64,000 bases of DNA from assembly GCA_036271555.1 (NCBI GenBank), contig DATBAK010000049.1:20287-84286 (forward strand), read 5' to 3'. Shown here piece after piece: positions 1-9,275 of this stretch. The position numbers and the translations under genes are program-made. Each line of letters starts with the position of its first letter. The stretch's first letter is position 1. The DNA comes from Acidimicrobiia bacterium (GTDB lineage: Bacteria > Actinomycetota > Acidimicrobiia > IMCC26256 > PALSA-610). Below the pieces are notes generated by a model that searched no databases, was not told the DNA's origin, and saw only the letters and a list, made by a program, of their open reading frames with translations.

Positions 1-1
1 C

Positions 2-154
2 GGTGTCGAGCTCGTGGTGCTCGCGGGGCGCCCGCTGCACGAGCCGGTTGCCCGTTACGGCCCCTTCGTGATGAACACCAAGGCCGAGCTCATCGAGGCG
101 TTCGAGGACTACCAAGCTGGCCGGATGGGAGAGATCGGGTCGACCGGGAGGTAA
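2..154 (+). CDS. Pirin family protein, C-terminal fragment
   Basis: The gene enters from the left edge, so only the last 50 codons are visible and the 5' end is missing. The fragment reads [16 protein letters not shown], then [14 protein letters not shown], and ends in a short tail with TAA at 152-154. The pattern of a gain/leasing-type strand, LHEPV and then GPFVMNT is the conserved end of the C-terminal pirin cupin domain. Pirins are iron-binding bicupins, some with quercetinase activity or a redox co-regulator role; nothing here shows the substrate. The stop codon overlaps the likely -10 box of the next gene. Confidence 0.75.
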   Translation, partial: GVELVVLAGRPLHEPVARYGPFVMNTKAELIEAFEDYQAGRMGEIGSTGR

Positions 155-157
155 AAT
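152..157 (+). promoter_or_regulatory. Putative -10 box for typA
   Basis: TAAAAT, overlapping the pirin stop codon TAA. A start of transcription about 7 nt downstream would give a leader of some 23 nt carrying GGAAAGG (171-177) before the typA ATG. No convincing -35 box is seen. Confidence 0.4.
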
Positions 158-186
158 CCTCGGTCCCCCCGGAAAGGTTTGTCCTT

Positions 187-2022
<1,836 letters not shown>

Positions 2023-2028
2023 CGCGCG

Positions 2029-2484
2029 TCAACCGGTCGCACCCACCGCGGACGCGCGCGACGGACACACGGGATCGGCGGCGCGGGCGAACCAGACGCC
2101 GGTGTTGCCCTCGGTGTTCGACATCGTGCCCTTGCGGTGCCGCAGGTCGAACCCGTCGTGGCCGTTGCGGAAGCCGACGTACGCGCCGTGCTGGTCGTCG
2201 GCGTAGTCGAACGCCATCGTGAACGTGTTGTTCTTCTTCGTCCACGTCACCTGGAGGCCGCCGCACGCGAAGTTGCCCGTGTGGTCCGCGTACAGATCGA
2301 GCGGGTAGACGATCCAGCGCTGCGAGTCCGCCCACTTGAAGTGGATCGAGTAGTGACCGGCGATGCACGACGCCGGGCAGCCGCCGTCGGCCGCGCCCGC
2401 GGGCGCCGCCGACGCGATCGTCGGCCCTGCGAGCGTGAGTAGCGCGATGCCGATGACCAACCCGCGCGAGAACGTCCGCCGCAT
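2029..2484 (-). CDS. Secreted protein of unknown function
   Basis: The 151-residue product begins MRRTF with a hydrophobic stretch and an AxA-type cleavage region (ASAAPAGAA) near residue 30, so it is probably exported by Sec. The mature part has four cysteines and many aromatic and polar residues, consistent with a small disulfide-bonded beta-rich extracellular domain. I do not recognise the family. A good SD (GGAGGGG, then GAAGG close to the ATG) supports the start, and a TAGCGT hexamer lies upstream at the end of the preceding gene. It is the last of three minus-strand genes (DUF3817, DUF2505, this one), but may have its own promoter. Confidence 0.75.
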   Translation of the reverse strand: MRRTFSRGLVIGIALLTLAGPTIASAAPAGAADGGCPASCIAGHYSIHFKWADSQRWIVYPLDLYADHTGNFACGGLQVTWTKKNNTFTMAFDYADDQHGAYVGFRNGHDGFDLRHRKGTMSNTEGNTGVWFARAADPVCPSRASAVGATG

Positions 2485-2517
2485 CCTTCGATCCCCTCCG
2501 TCGACGAGCGCGGAACG

Positions 2518-3021
2518 CTAGCGGTGGCGGGCGTCGCGGGCGAGATAGGCCTCGAGCGCGGCCGCTTCGAGGTCGAGGCGGCGCATGATCCCCGGCGCGA
2601 GCGAGCGCTCGGCACGGCCGCCGATGACGGGAACCTTGACGCGCAGCTCGCCGTCGAGGATGCGTAGGCACTGGCCACCGTCGGCGTCGTGCATCCGGAA
2701 CGTGCCCGTGCAGCTGACCGGGACGACCCCGATCTCGGGTGCGACGGTCAACGCGCACGAGCGCGCGCCGGCGTCGACGACGAGCCGTTGCACCCAGGTG
2801 ACGCGGTCGTGGCCGACGATGCGGCGCGCGATCGGATCGAGCCGGCCCGTGTACGTGAAGCGGAGGTGGACGTCGGTCGTCGCGCCCGTCTCGGTGCGCA
2901 CGAGCAGCTCGGGGCGTTCGAGGTCCGGGAGGTCGAGCGTCGCGTAGAACTCGGTGTCGGCCATGCCCACGCAGACGGCTGCCGCGGACGCCGAGAAGAT
3001 GTGGCTCGCGTGGAGCTTCAC
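2518..3021 (-). CDS. DUF2505-like protein (START/SRPBCC-type fold)
   Basis: The 167-residue product starts VKLHASHIFSASAAAV and continues with a DTEFYATLDLPDLERPEL segment, which resembles the actinobacterial DUF2505 family, thought to adopt a lipid-binding START-like fold. The biochemical role is unknown. The GTG start overlaps the stop codon of the upstream DUF3817 gene as GTGA, a 4-nt overlap typical of translational coupling, and this decides the start. The C-terminus is basic. No signal peptide or membrane segment is seen. Family assignment is from memory of the pattern and is moderate. Confidence 0.75.
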   Translation of the reverse strand: MKLHASHIFSASAAAVCVGMADTEFYATLDLPDLERPELLVRTETGATTDVHLRFTYTGRLDPIARRIVGHDRVTWVQRLVVDAGARSCALTVAPEIGVVPVSCTGTFRMHDADGGQCLRILDGELRVKVPVIGGRAERSLAPGIMRRLDLEAAALEAYLARDARHR

Positions 3022-3365
3022 CGCGACATGTGCGCCGGCGCCGGCGTAGACGCCGGGTGCGGCGCACCGTCGCGCCGGATGCGCTCGTAGACGAGCACCG
3101 CGCCGATCGGGCCCGTCAGCAGCGCGACGAGCACGAATTTCCACGTCCAGTGCATCGGCCGCGCGATGAACACGACCATCGTCGCGAAGGCGAGGAAGAT
3201 CCAGCCGTGGAAGAAGCCCATGACCTTCGTGCCGATCATGTTGTGCAGGATCCCCCAGAAGAGGAAGAGCAGCACGTAGGAGATCGTCTCGACGAACGCG
3301 CACCACTTCAGCTGCTCGGCCTTGCGGTCCAGCTCGGTCTGCGGGTCGTCGGCGTACTCGACCAT
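3018..3365 (-). CDS. DUF3817 family small membrane protein
   Basis: The 115-residue product has about three hydrophobic helices: one around VETISYVLLFLFWGIL, one around FFHGWIFLAFATMVVFIA, and one around WKFVLVALLTGPIGAVLVYE. The GxFHG motif between the first two and the length are typical of the actinobacterial DUF3817 family. Function is unknown. The ATG is 7 nt after TATCCT with no SD, so the mRNA is probably leaderless. The gene heads an operon with the DUF2505 gene, which it overlaps by 4 nt, and is divergent from the alpha/beta hydrolase at 3448. Confidence 0.85.
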   Translation of the reverse strand: MVEYADDPQTELDRKAEQLKWCAFVETISYVLLFLFWGILHNMIGTKVMGFFHGWIFLAFATMVVFIARPMHWTWKFVLVALLTGPIGAVLVYERIRRDGAPHPASTPAPAHMSR

Positions 3366-3372
3366 CACGGTC

Positions 3373-3378
3373 AGGATA
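3373..3378 (-). promoter_or_regulatory. Putative -10 box, leaderless DUF3817 transcript
   Basis: TATCCT on the minus strand, 7 nt before the ATG at 3365. This spacing places the transcription start at or next to the A of the start codon. Confidence 0.5.
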
Positions 3379-3447
3379 CGAGGACGTGACTCGCCAACGC
3401 TGCTCGGGACATCATGCGGCCGACCGCAGCGCGAATGGGAGCCCACA

Positions 3448-4302
3448 ATGACGAATGCCGACCTCACCGACGTCGAGCAGGAAGAGCTGGCGAAGGCGAA
3501 CGAGTCGGGCCGGCGGCCGGTCGTCTTCGTCCACGGGCTCTGGCTGTTGCCGAACAGCTGGGAGCGGTGGCGCGCCGTCTTCGAGGACGCGGGCTTCGCG
3601 ACCGTCGTGCCCGGTTGGCCCGACGACCCGAACACCGTCGACGAGGCGAAGGCGCATCCCGAGGTCTTCGCGCACAAGAGCGTCGGACAGATCGCCGACC
3701 ACTTCGAATACGCGATCTCGAAGCTGACGCGCCGCCCGGCGGTGATCGGCCACTCGTTCGGCGGGTTGCTCACGCAGATCCTCGCGGGCCGTGGCGTCTC
3801 GGACGCGTCGGTCGCGATCGACCCGGCGCCGTTCCGCGGCGTGCTGCCGCTGCCGATCTCGGCGCTGAAGTCGGCTTCGCCGGTGCTCGGCAATCCGCGC
3901 AACCGCAGCCGTGCCGTGCCGCTCACGTACGACCAGTTCCGCTTTGCGTTCGCGAACGCCCTGAGCGAGGCCGAGGCGCACGAGCTCTACAACACGTTCG
4001 CGGTGCCGGGCTCGGGCGTGCCGCTGTTCCAGGCCGCGGCCGCGAACCTGAACCCGTGGACCGAGGTGAAGGTGCAGACCAAGAACGCCGACCGCGGTCC
4101 GCTCCTCGTCATCGAAGGCGAGGTCGACCACACCGTGCCGTGGGCGGTCGCGAACGCGTCGTACAAGAAGCAACGGCGCAACGAGGGCGTGACCGAGATC
4201 GTGAAGATGGCCGGCCGCGGGCACTCGTTGACGATCGACCACGGCTGGCGTGAGGTCGCGCAGACCGCGCTCGACTTCGTGCAGCGATTCGTTCAGCCGT
4301 GA
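3448..4302 (+). CDS. Alpha/beta hydrolase
   Basis: The 284-residue cytoplasmic protein has the alpha/beta hydrolase signatures: oxyanion-side VVFVHGLWLLP near residue 30, the nucleophile elbow GHSFGG near residue 98, an acid in EGEVDHTVP, and the catalytic His in GRGHSLTIDHG. The catalytic triad therefore looks complete. It resembles actinobacterial hydrolases annotated as lipase/chloroperoxidase-like, but the substrate cannot be read from sequence. The ATG at 3448 follows GGGAG; longer in-frame extensions upstream have no SD. It is probably monocistronic, divergent from the DUF3817 operon and separated from the next gene by a palindromic site. Confidence 0.9.
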   Translation: MTNADLTDVEQEELAKANESGRRPVVFVHGLWLLPNSWERWRAVFEDAGFATVVPGWPDDPNTVDEAKAHPEVFAHKSVGQIADHFEYAISKLTRRPAVIGHSFGGLLTQILAGRGVSDASVAIDPAPFRGVLPLPISALKSASPVLGNPRNRSRAVPLTYDQFRFAFANALSEAEAHELYNTFAVPGSGVPLFQAAAANLNPWTEVKVQTKNADRGPLLVIEGEVDHTVPWAVANASYKKQRRNEGVTEIVKMAGRGHSLTIDHGWREVAQTALDFVQRFVQP

Positions 4303-4328
4303 CGCGCCTGCTCGCGCCGCGCGCCCCG

Positions 4329-4349
4329 GATCTGACGACCCGTCAGATC
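4329..4349. promoter_or_regulatory. Palindromic operator candidate before amidohydrolase operon
   Basis: GATCTGACG-ACC-CGTCAGATC is a perfect inverted repeat with 9-bp arms and a 3-bp centre, 20 bp upstream of the GTG at 4369. Size and position suit a TetR-type dimer site. No regulator gene is adjacent. A half-related palindrome occurs before mhuD (54430-54443). Confidence 0.55.
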
Positions 4350-4368
4350 GGATGGGAGACTCGGCGTC

Positions 4369-5568
4369 GTGAGCACCCCTGCTGACTTCCCGAAGATCGT
4401 CAGCGTCGACGACCACGTCGTCGAGCCTGCGCACCTGTTCGAGCAGTGGTTGCCGAAGCGGTTCGTCGAACGCGGCCCACACATCGAGCGGCACGGGCTC
4501 GGCGGGCTGAAGTTCGTCGGCGGGACGCGCTACGAGTACTCGCTGAGCGCCGACGGGCCGCCCTGCGACATCTGGTTCTACGAAGGCCTGATGTACCCGC
4601 ACAAGCGTCACGTCGCCGCGGTCGGGTTCGAGCGCGACGACATGCAGCTCGTGCCGATCACGTACGACGAGATGCGGCCCGGCTGCTACGAGCCCCAGGC
4701 GCGCATGGACGACAACGACCTCAACTGGGTCGACGTGTCGCTCTGCTTCCCGACGTTCCCGCGCTTCTGCGGACAGACCTTCCTCGAAGCGCAGGACAAG
4801 GAGCTCGCGCTCGCGTGCGTGCACGCGTACAACGACTGGATGGTCGAGGAGTGGTGCGGCGACAGCGGCGGCAAGCTCGTGCCGCTGTGTCTCATCCCGC
4901 TGTGGGACGTCGAGCTCGCGGCCGCAGAGATCCGGCGCAACGCGGCGCGCGGCGTGCGCGCGGTGTGCTTCAGCGAGATCCCGCCGAACCTCGGGCTGCC
5001 GAGCATCCACTCGGGCCAGTGGGATCCGTTCTTCGCAGCGTGTGAGCAGACGCAGACCGTCGTGTGCATGCACATCGGCTCGTCGTCGAAGATGCCGGCG
5101 ACGTCGCCGGACGCGCCGGCCGCGGTGCAGGCGACGCTGAGCTTCGGCAACGCGATGGCGTCGCTCACCGACTTCCTGTTCTCGGGTGTGCTCGTGCGCT
5201 TTCCCGAGTTGAAGCTCGCGTACTCCGAAGGCCAGATCGGGTGGATCCCGTACATCCTCGAGCGCGCCGACGACGTGTGGGTCGAGCACCGCGCGTGGGG
5301 TGGCGTGCGCGACATCGTGCCCGAGAAGCCGTCGAGCTATTACTACCGGCAGGTGTTCGGCTGCTTCTTCCGTGACCGGCACGGCATCGACTCGCTCGAC
5401 AAGGTCGGCGTCGACAACACCACGTTCGAGACCGACTATCCCCACACCGACTCGACGTGGCCGAACACGAAGCAGATCGCGATGGAGCTGTTCGGAGATC
5501 AGCCGGCCAATGTCGTGTACAAGCTCGCGCGCGGCAACGCGATCCGCATGCTCGGCCTCTCGCTCTAG
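4369..5568 (+). CDS. Amidohydrolase family (TIM-barrel metal-dependent hydrolase)
   Basis: The 399-residue protein begins with SVDDHVVEP, the D-x-H metal-ligand motif of the ACMSD-like amidohydrolase_2 group; further likely ligands are the His in VCMHIGSSSK and the Asp in ETDYPHTDSTWP near the C-terminus. Members of this group are often decarboxylases or hydrolases in aromatic or steroid catabolism; the substrate is not determined. The GTG start is preceded by GGGAG. It is followed after 9 nt by two double-hotdog thioesterase genes, so the three probably form an operon acting on CoA thioesters or their breakdown products. A 21-bp palindrome sits just upstream. Confidence 0.88.
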   Translation: MSTPADFPKIVSVDDHVVEPAHLFEQWLPKRFVERGPHIERHGLGGLKFVGGTRYEYSLSADGPPCDIWFYEGLMYPHKRHVAAVGFERDDMQLVPITYDEMRPGCYEPQARMDDNDLNWVDVSLCFPTFPRFCGQTFLEAQDKELALACVHAYNDWMVEEWCGDSGGKLVPLCLIPLWDVELAAAEIRRNAARGVRAVCFSEIPPNLGLPSIHSGQWDPFFAACEQTQTVVCMHIGSSSKMPATSPDAPAAVQATLSFGNAMASLTDFLFSGVLVRFPELKLAYSEGQIGWIPYILERADDVWVEHRAWGGVRDIVPEKPSSYYYRQVFGCFFRDRHGIDSLDKVGVDNTTFETDYPHTDSTWPNTKQIAMELFGDQPANVVYKLARGNAIRMLGLSL

Positions 5569-5577
5569 CTCCACGAG

Positions 5578-6402
5578 ATGGTCGTCGATTCCACCTATCC
5601 ACCCGCGCAGCACATGCTGCGCGACCTCGCGTTGAGCGTCGAGCACCACGAGGACGGGTCGAGCGTCGGCCGGCTGCCCGTCGTCGATGCCGTGCTCGAC
5701 GACCATGGGCGCGTGCGCGCGGGTGTCGTGGCGACGTTGGTCGACGCGATCGGCGGCGGGTTGGCCGCGTACGCGGCGGCGCCGGGTTGGATCGCGACCG
5801 CCGATCTCGATCTGCAGCTCACCGGTACGCCGACCGACGCGTCGACGATCGACGCGCGCGGACGCGTGCTGCGCGCCGGTCGCTCGACGGTCGTGATCGC
5901 GGTCGACCTGCGCGTCGGCTCCGCCGAGCTCGGCCTCGCGACGATGACGTTCGCGGTGCTCCCGCGACGCGACTCGAATCCGGTGATGCCGGTCGATCGC
6001 GTGCGCGGCCCGCAGTCGTTCCTCGGCGGCGGCGACGGGTCCGGTTTCACGACTGGCGTGCTCGACGCGCTCGGCATCCGCACGGTCGACGGGGCGTGCG
6101 GTCACGTCGAGCTCGTCCCGAGCGGCTACGTCGAGAACTCGCTCGGCGCGGTTCAGGGCGGTGTCGTCGCGACGATCGCCGAGCGCGCGGCCGAGCTCGC
6201 GCTGTCGTCCGCGGCCGGCGTTGCGCTCGCGCCCGTCGGCCTGCAGATCACGTACTTGGCACTGGCGCGCGAAGGGCCGATCCGCGCGTCCGCCGAGGTG
6301 CTCGGTGTCGCGCCCGAGTGGGGGAGCGCGCGGGTCGAGCTGTTCGACGCCGGCGCCTCACGCCGGACCACCGTGGCGCGCGTCGCGGCGACGAGGATCT
6401 GA
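5578..6402 (+). CDS. Double-hotdog thioesterase-like protein (PaaI type)
   Basis: The 274-residue protein contains two hotdog halves. Each has the PaaI-type pattern of a region ending in GxVVATLVDxxGG (first half, about residues 42-56) or GAVQGGVVATIAERAAE (second half, about residues 185-201), followed by the D/Q-L-x-L-x-Y/T strand. Hotdog thioesterases hydrolyse acyl-CoA or aryl-CoA. The first half lacks the HGG of classical PaaI and the second has QGG, so catalysis in one or both halves is uncertain. The stop codon shares its A with the ATG of the next, homologous gene, showing tight coupling. Confidence 0.85.
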   Translation: MVVDSTYPPAQHMLRDLALSVEHHEDGSSVGRLPVVDAVLDDHGRVRAGVVATLVDAIGGGLAAYAAAPGWIATADLDLQLTGTPTDASTIDARGRVLRAGRSTVVIAVDLRVGSAELGLATMTFAVLPRRDSNPVMPVDRVRGPQSFLGGGDGSGFTTGVLDALGIRTVDGACGHVELVPSGYVENSLGAVQGGVVATIAERAAELALSSAAGVALAPVGLQITYLALAREGPIRASAEVLGVAPEWGSARVELFDAGASRRTTVARVAATRI

Positions 6403-7244
6403 TGGAGATCACGGACGAAGGGCGGAGCGTCGCGCGGTTCGTCGGTGTCGACCTGCACGAGGTCGGCGACTGGGAGCAGGGCGAGGTCATCGGCGAGGCG
6501 AGCTCACCGCTGCACGATCACCTGCGTGCGCCGGGCGGCGGTATCCGTTCCGGTGCGCTGCTCACGCTGTGCGACAACGTCGGCGGGTTCTGCGCCGGGC
6601 TCGCGGCGCTGCCCGACGGTTGGGTCGTGTCGACGAACCTCACGCTCACGATCGCGCCACCGGTCGTCGTCGGCCCGCTGCGGCTGCGTTCGACGGTGTT
6701 GCGCGCGGGCAAGGCCGCGATCGTCACCGACATCCGGGTCACGGACGCCGGCCGCGAGGGCGCGATCGTCGGCGATGCGGTGCTCACGTCGGCGGTGCTC
6801 ATCCCCGAGGGCGGTCCGCCGCGCTGGCCGCGGCCCGCGCACATGCAGGCGCCGCCACCCGACGGCACGCTGCCCTCGTTCGTCGACTGGCTCGGGATCC
6901 GCGATGTCGAGGGCGAGCCGGCCGGCGTGGTCGAGCTCGACGCGGTCGACGGCGTGCGCAACCCGTGGGGGATCGTGCACGGCGGTGTCACGGCCGCGTT
7001 GGTCGACTTCGCGTCGGAGCGCGCGGCCGCGGCCGTGCTCGGTACGGCTCCCGACGCGCTCGTGACCTCCGACGTCGCGCTGCACTTTCTCTCGCCGTCG
7101 CGCGTCGGTCCGGTGCGCGCGTCCGCCATGGTCGTCGGCGAGCGCGCCGACGGCGTCGTGCTGCGCGTCGAGGTGCGCGACACGGGCCTCGACCGCGTCG
7201 CGGCGCACGCGGTCGTGAGCGTGCGCCCGCGTTCGACTTCCTGA
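6402..7244 (+). CDS. Double-hotdog thioesterase-like protein, second copy
   Basis: The 280-residue product again has two hotdog halves: GGGIRSGALLTLCDNVGG in the N-terminal half and the more classical NPWGIVHGGVTAALVDFASE in the C-terminal half, which keeps the HGG of PaaI thioesterases. It starts at the ATG that overlaps the previous stop (TGATG). Two consecutive double-hotdog proteins suggest either duplication or a heteromer; sequence similarity between them is limited. The gene faces the MFS gene ending at 7383, with a long inverted repeat between them. Confidence 0.85.
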   Translation: MEITDEGRSVARFVGVDLHEVGDWEQGEVIGEASSPLHDHLRAPGGGIRSGALLTLCDNVGGFCAGLAALPDGWVVSTNLTLTIAPPVVVGPLRLRSTVLRAGKAAIVTDIRVTDAGREGAIVGDAVLTSAVLIPEGGPPRWPRPAHMQAPPPDGTLPSFVDWLGIRDVEGEPAGVVELDAVDGVRNPWGIVHGGVTAALVDFASERAAAAVLGTAPDALVTSDVALHFLSPSRVGPVRASAMVVGERADGVVLRVEVRDTGLDRVAAHAVVSVRPRSTS

Positions 7245-7307
7245 CTCGGACTGTCGCCGGCCCGTCGGGCGGCTCCGCGGAACCGCGCGCCCGTGGCTCC
7301 GGAAAGT

Positions 7308-7349
7308 CCATTTGCGCGATGTGTCCAAATGGAAGCAACGCGCAAATGG
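7308..7349. terminator. Long inverted repeat between convergent genes
   Basis: CCATTTGCGCG at 7308-7318 is exactly complementary to CGCGCAAATGG at 7339-7349, with a 20-nt spacer that itself contains CCAAATGG. It lies between two convergent genes, so a bidirectional terminator is the simplest reading. There is no T tract. Confidence 0.5.
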
Positions 7350-7382
7350 GCGTTTCGGCGCGCGAGATGGCGCGGCCCGGTG

Positions 7383-8573
7383 CTAGGTCGTCAGCTCATC
7401 GAAGTCGAAGGTTCGCGCGCGGACGAGTGGCGGGACGGCAGCCGCGATGAACACGGCGGTCATCAGCGCGAGAAGAACGCGGTAGTCGATCACGTCGATG
7501 AGCACGGCGCCGACGGCGATCGAGAGCGTCTGGGCGATCGTCGTCATGTTCGTCGCCGCCGCCACTCGCCCTTGGAGGTGGCGGGGTGAGTATCGCTGCC
7601 GCGCGTTGGCGATCGCGATGTTCGACCACGTGAGGCCCGCGCCGGCGGCGAAGCTTCCGACCACGACCAGTGCGAGGCTGTGCGGAATCTGCGCCGCGGC
7701 CGACACCGCGAACAGCAGGACCGCGATCGCATAGGTGCGCGGCTCGGCGAGGCGGCGCAACACGGCCGCGGCGACGAGCCCGGCCGCGACCGCGCCGACG
7801 CCGCTCACCGAGACCAGGACGCCGACGAAGGTCGGACGGCGGTGGAGACCCTGATCGACGACGGCGAAGGTCAGGGGCTCGAAGAAGCCCAGAACTGAGC
7901 ACACGGCGAGCTCGCAGAGCACGAGTTGGCGCAGGATCGGTGTGCGGCGCACGTAGGCGATGCCGGCGGAGAGCTCTCGGGCGAGGGTTTCCGGTTCGTG
8001 GCGCGCGCGCGTCTCGGCCCCGTCGACCCTCGAGAGCAGCGCGGCCGCGACGACGAACGTTGCCGCGTCGATCACGGCCACGGCCCGCCCACCGACGGCG
8101 GCGAACAGACCCGCTCCGACGAGCGGCGCTGCGAGCTGCATGCTCTGCGCCATCGTCTGCAACGAAGCGTTTCCCGGCCCGAGCAGCGCGTCGGGAAGCA
8201 GGTCCCGTACCAGACCGCTGCGCGCCGCATTGAGGATCGTCAGCGACAGGCCGTAGAGGACCGCGACCGTGTAGACGATCCAGACGCCTTCGCGATTGCG
8301 CACACCCAGGAGCGCGAGGACGAGTCCGCTCGTCGTGAGATCGACGACGATCGTCAAGCGGAGCCTCGGGACGCGATCGGCGACGAACCCCGCGAGCGGT
8401 GCGAACAGGGCGCCCGCAGTGATCGCGAAGATGACCGCGGCGGCGGCCGCGTTGCTGTGCGTCAGCTCCTTCACCCAGATCGCCATCGCGAGGTACATCG
8501 CGGTGTCGCCGAAGGTTGAGAGCGTCTGGGCGAGGAAGAAGCGGCGGAACGGCCGGTCGGCCAGCGCGCCCAT
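7383..8573 (-). CDS. MFS transporter, MFS_3/enterobactin-exporter-like
   Basis: The 396-residue protein has about 12 hydrophobic segments. It begins LADRPFRRFFLAQTLSTFGD, the typical start of MFS_3-type efflux proteins, and has the cytoplasmic motif AGFVADRVPRLR between helices 2 and 3. Such proteins export drugs or siderophores by proton antiport; the substrate is unknown. The start ATG lies 3 nt after the stop of the ArsR-type regulator gene upstream, so the two are one operon (regulator first) and the pump is probably induced when the regulator leaves the TTCGAA operator. Confidence 0.9.
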   Translation of the reverse strand: MGALADRPFRRFFLAQTLSTFGDTAMYLAMAIWVKELTHSNAAAAAVIFAITAGALFAPLAGFVADRVPRLRLTIVVDLTTSGLVLALLGVRNREGVWIVYTVAVLYGLSLTILNAARSGLVRDLLPDALLGPGNASLQTMAQSMQLAAPLVGAGLFAAVGGRAVAVIDAATFVVAAALLSRVDGAETRARHEPETLARELSAGIAYVRRTPILRQLVLCELAVCSVLGFFEPLTFAVVDQGLHRRPTFVGVLVSVSGVGAVAAGLVAAAVLRRLAEPRTYAIAVLLFAVSAAAQIPHSLALVVVGSFAAGAGLTWSNIAIANARQRYSPRHLQGRVAAATNMTTIAQTLSIAVGAVLIDVIDYRVLLALMTAVFIAAAVPPLVRARTFDFDELTT

Positions 8574-8576
8574 GAC

Positions 8577-9188
8577 TCAATGCCGCGGCGATTCGTATGT
8601 CATCGGGACGGTGACACCGAGCAGACGCACGGGTCGAGACCCACGAGGCCGCGTCGCCGGGTCGCGCAGTCGGTCTTCGTAGCGCTCGAGCAGCACTCGC
8701 AAGTCGGAGTGGAACTCGTCGAGCTCGGCGCGGGTCAGGTACGCGATCGAACCGAACATCACGCTCGCGTTTCGCTGCCACGCCTTCGGGTAGCGCTCGC
8801 GTGCCTGCGGCCAGGCGAGGAAGCGAGCCATCTCGCGGTGCACGAACGCGCGACCGGCCGTGCGCGCCGCCTCGACGCCTTCCGGCTCACGCGGAGCCGT
8901 ATCGGAGAACGCGAAGTCCTCGTCGGTCAGACACCAGGGCCGTTCCGGACCGATTCCGCCGGGTGCCTCCTCGATGAAGCCGTGGCGGGCGAGCACGCGG
9001 AGATGGAACGAGCAGGCGGAAGGGCTCGGGCCGAGCAGCTCGGAGCATCGGGTCGCGGTGGCGCGGCGCTCGGTCGCCAGAACCTCCAGCAACGAGAGCC
9101 GCAAGGGATGTGCGAGTGCGCGGAGCGCGCCGTCGTCGGTGACGAAGTGGTCAGGGCGGGGCGTGCTCGATGGGCGCTTCGAAGCCAT
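8577..9188 (-). CDS. ArsR-family winged-helix regulator of the adjacent efflux pump
   Basis: The 203-residue protein has an N-terminal ArsR-type winged helix (ALAHPLRLSLLEVL, then SELLGPSPSACSFHLRVLARHGFIEE) followed by a helical C-terminal half of about 110 residues with RYPKAWQRNASVMFGSIAYL. No metal-binding cysteine cluster is seen, so the ligand is probably organic. The ATG at 9188 is chosen over one 12 codons upstream because TACTTT lies 7 nt before it with no SD, as in a leaderless mRNA. Three regularly spaced TTCGAA boxes cover the start and the promoter, suggesting autoregulation of this regulator-pump operon. Confidence 0.85.
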   Translation of the reverse strand: MASKRPSSTPRPDHFVTDDGALRALAHPLRLSLLEVLATERRATATRCSELLGPSPSACSFHLRVLARHGFIEEAPGGIGPERPWCLTDEDFAFSDTAPREPEGVEAARTAGRAFVHREMARFLAWPQARERYPKAWQRNASVMFGSIAYLTRAELDEFHSDLRVLLERYEDRLRDPATRPRGSRPVRLLGVTVPMTYESPRH

Positions 9189-9211
9189 TCTTTCGAAAGT
9201 AATGCTTCGAA
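9178..9211. promoter_or_regulatory. Triple TTCGAA operator with -10 box
   Basis: TTCGAA occurs at 9178-9183, 9192-9197 and 9206-9211, exactly 14 bp apart, each in a longer palindrome (GCTTCGAAGC, CTTTCGAAAG, CTTCGAAG). The middle box overlaps the -10 hexamer TACTTT (minus strand, 9196-9201) and the first overlaps codons 2-4 of the regulator. Binding here would block transcription of the ArsR-MFS operon. Confidence 0.65.
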
Positions 9212-9275
9212 GAGTCCGCGCCAAGGGCCAATGAGGCGCCTCGAGCGGGTCGGGGCGCTGTCGGGCGGAGCGGAA

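Noticed and set aside
7321..7350. CRISPR-like or IS-end repeat made by the three AAATGG/CCATTT copies
   Set aside because: Only one inverted pair is exact, there is no direct-repeat array, spacer pattern or transposase; a terminator is more likely.
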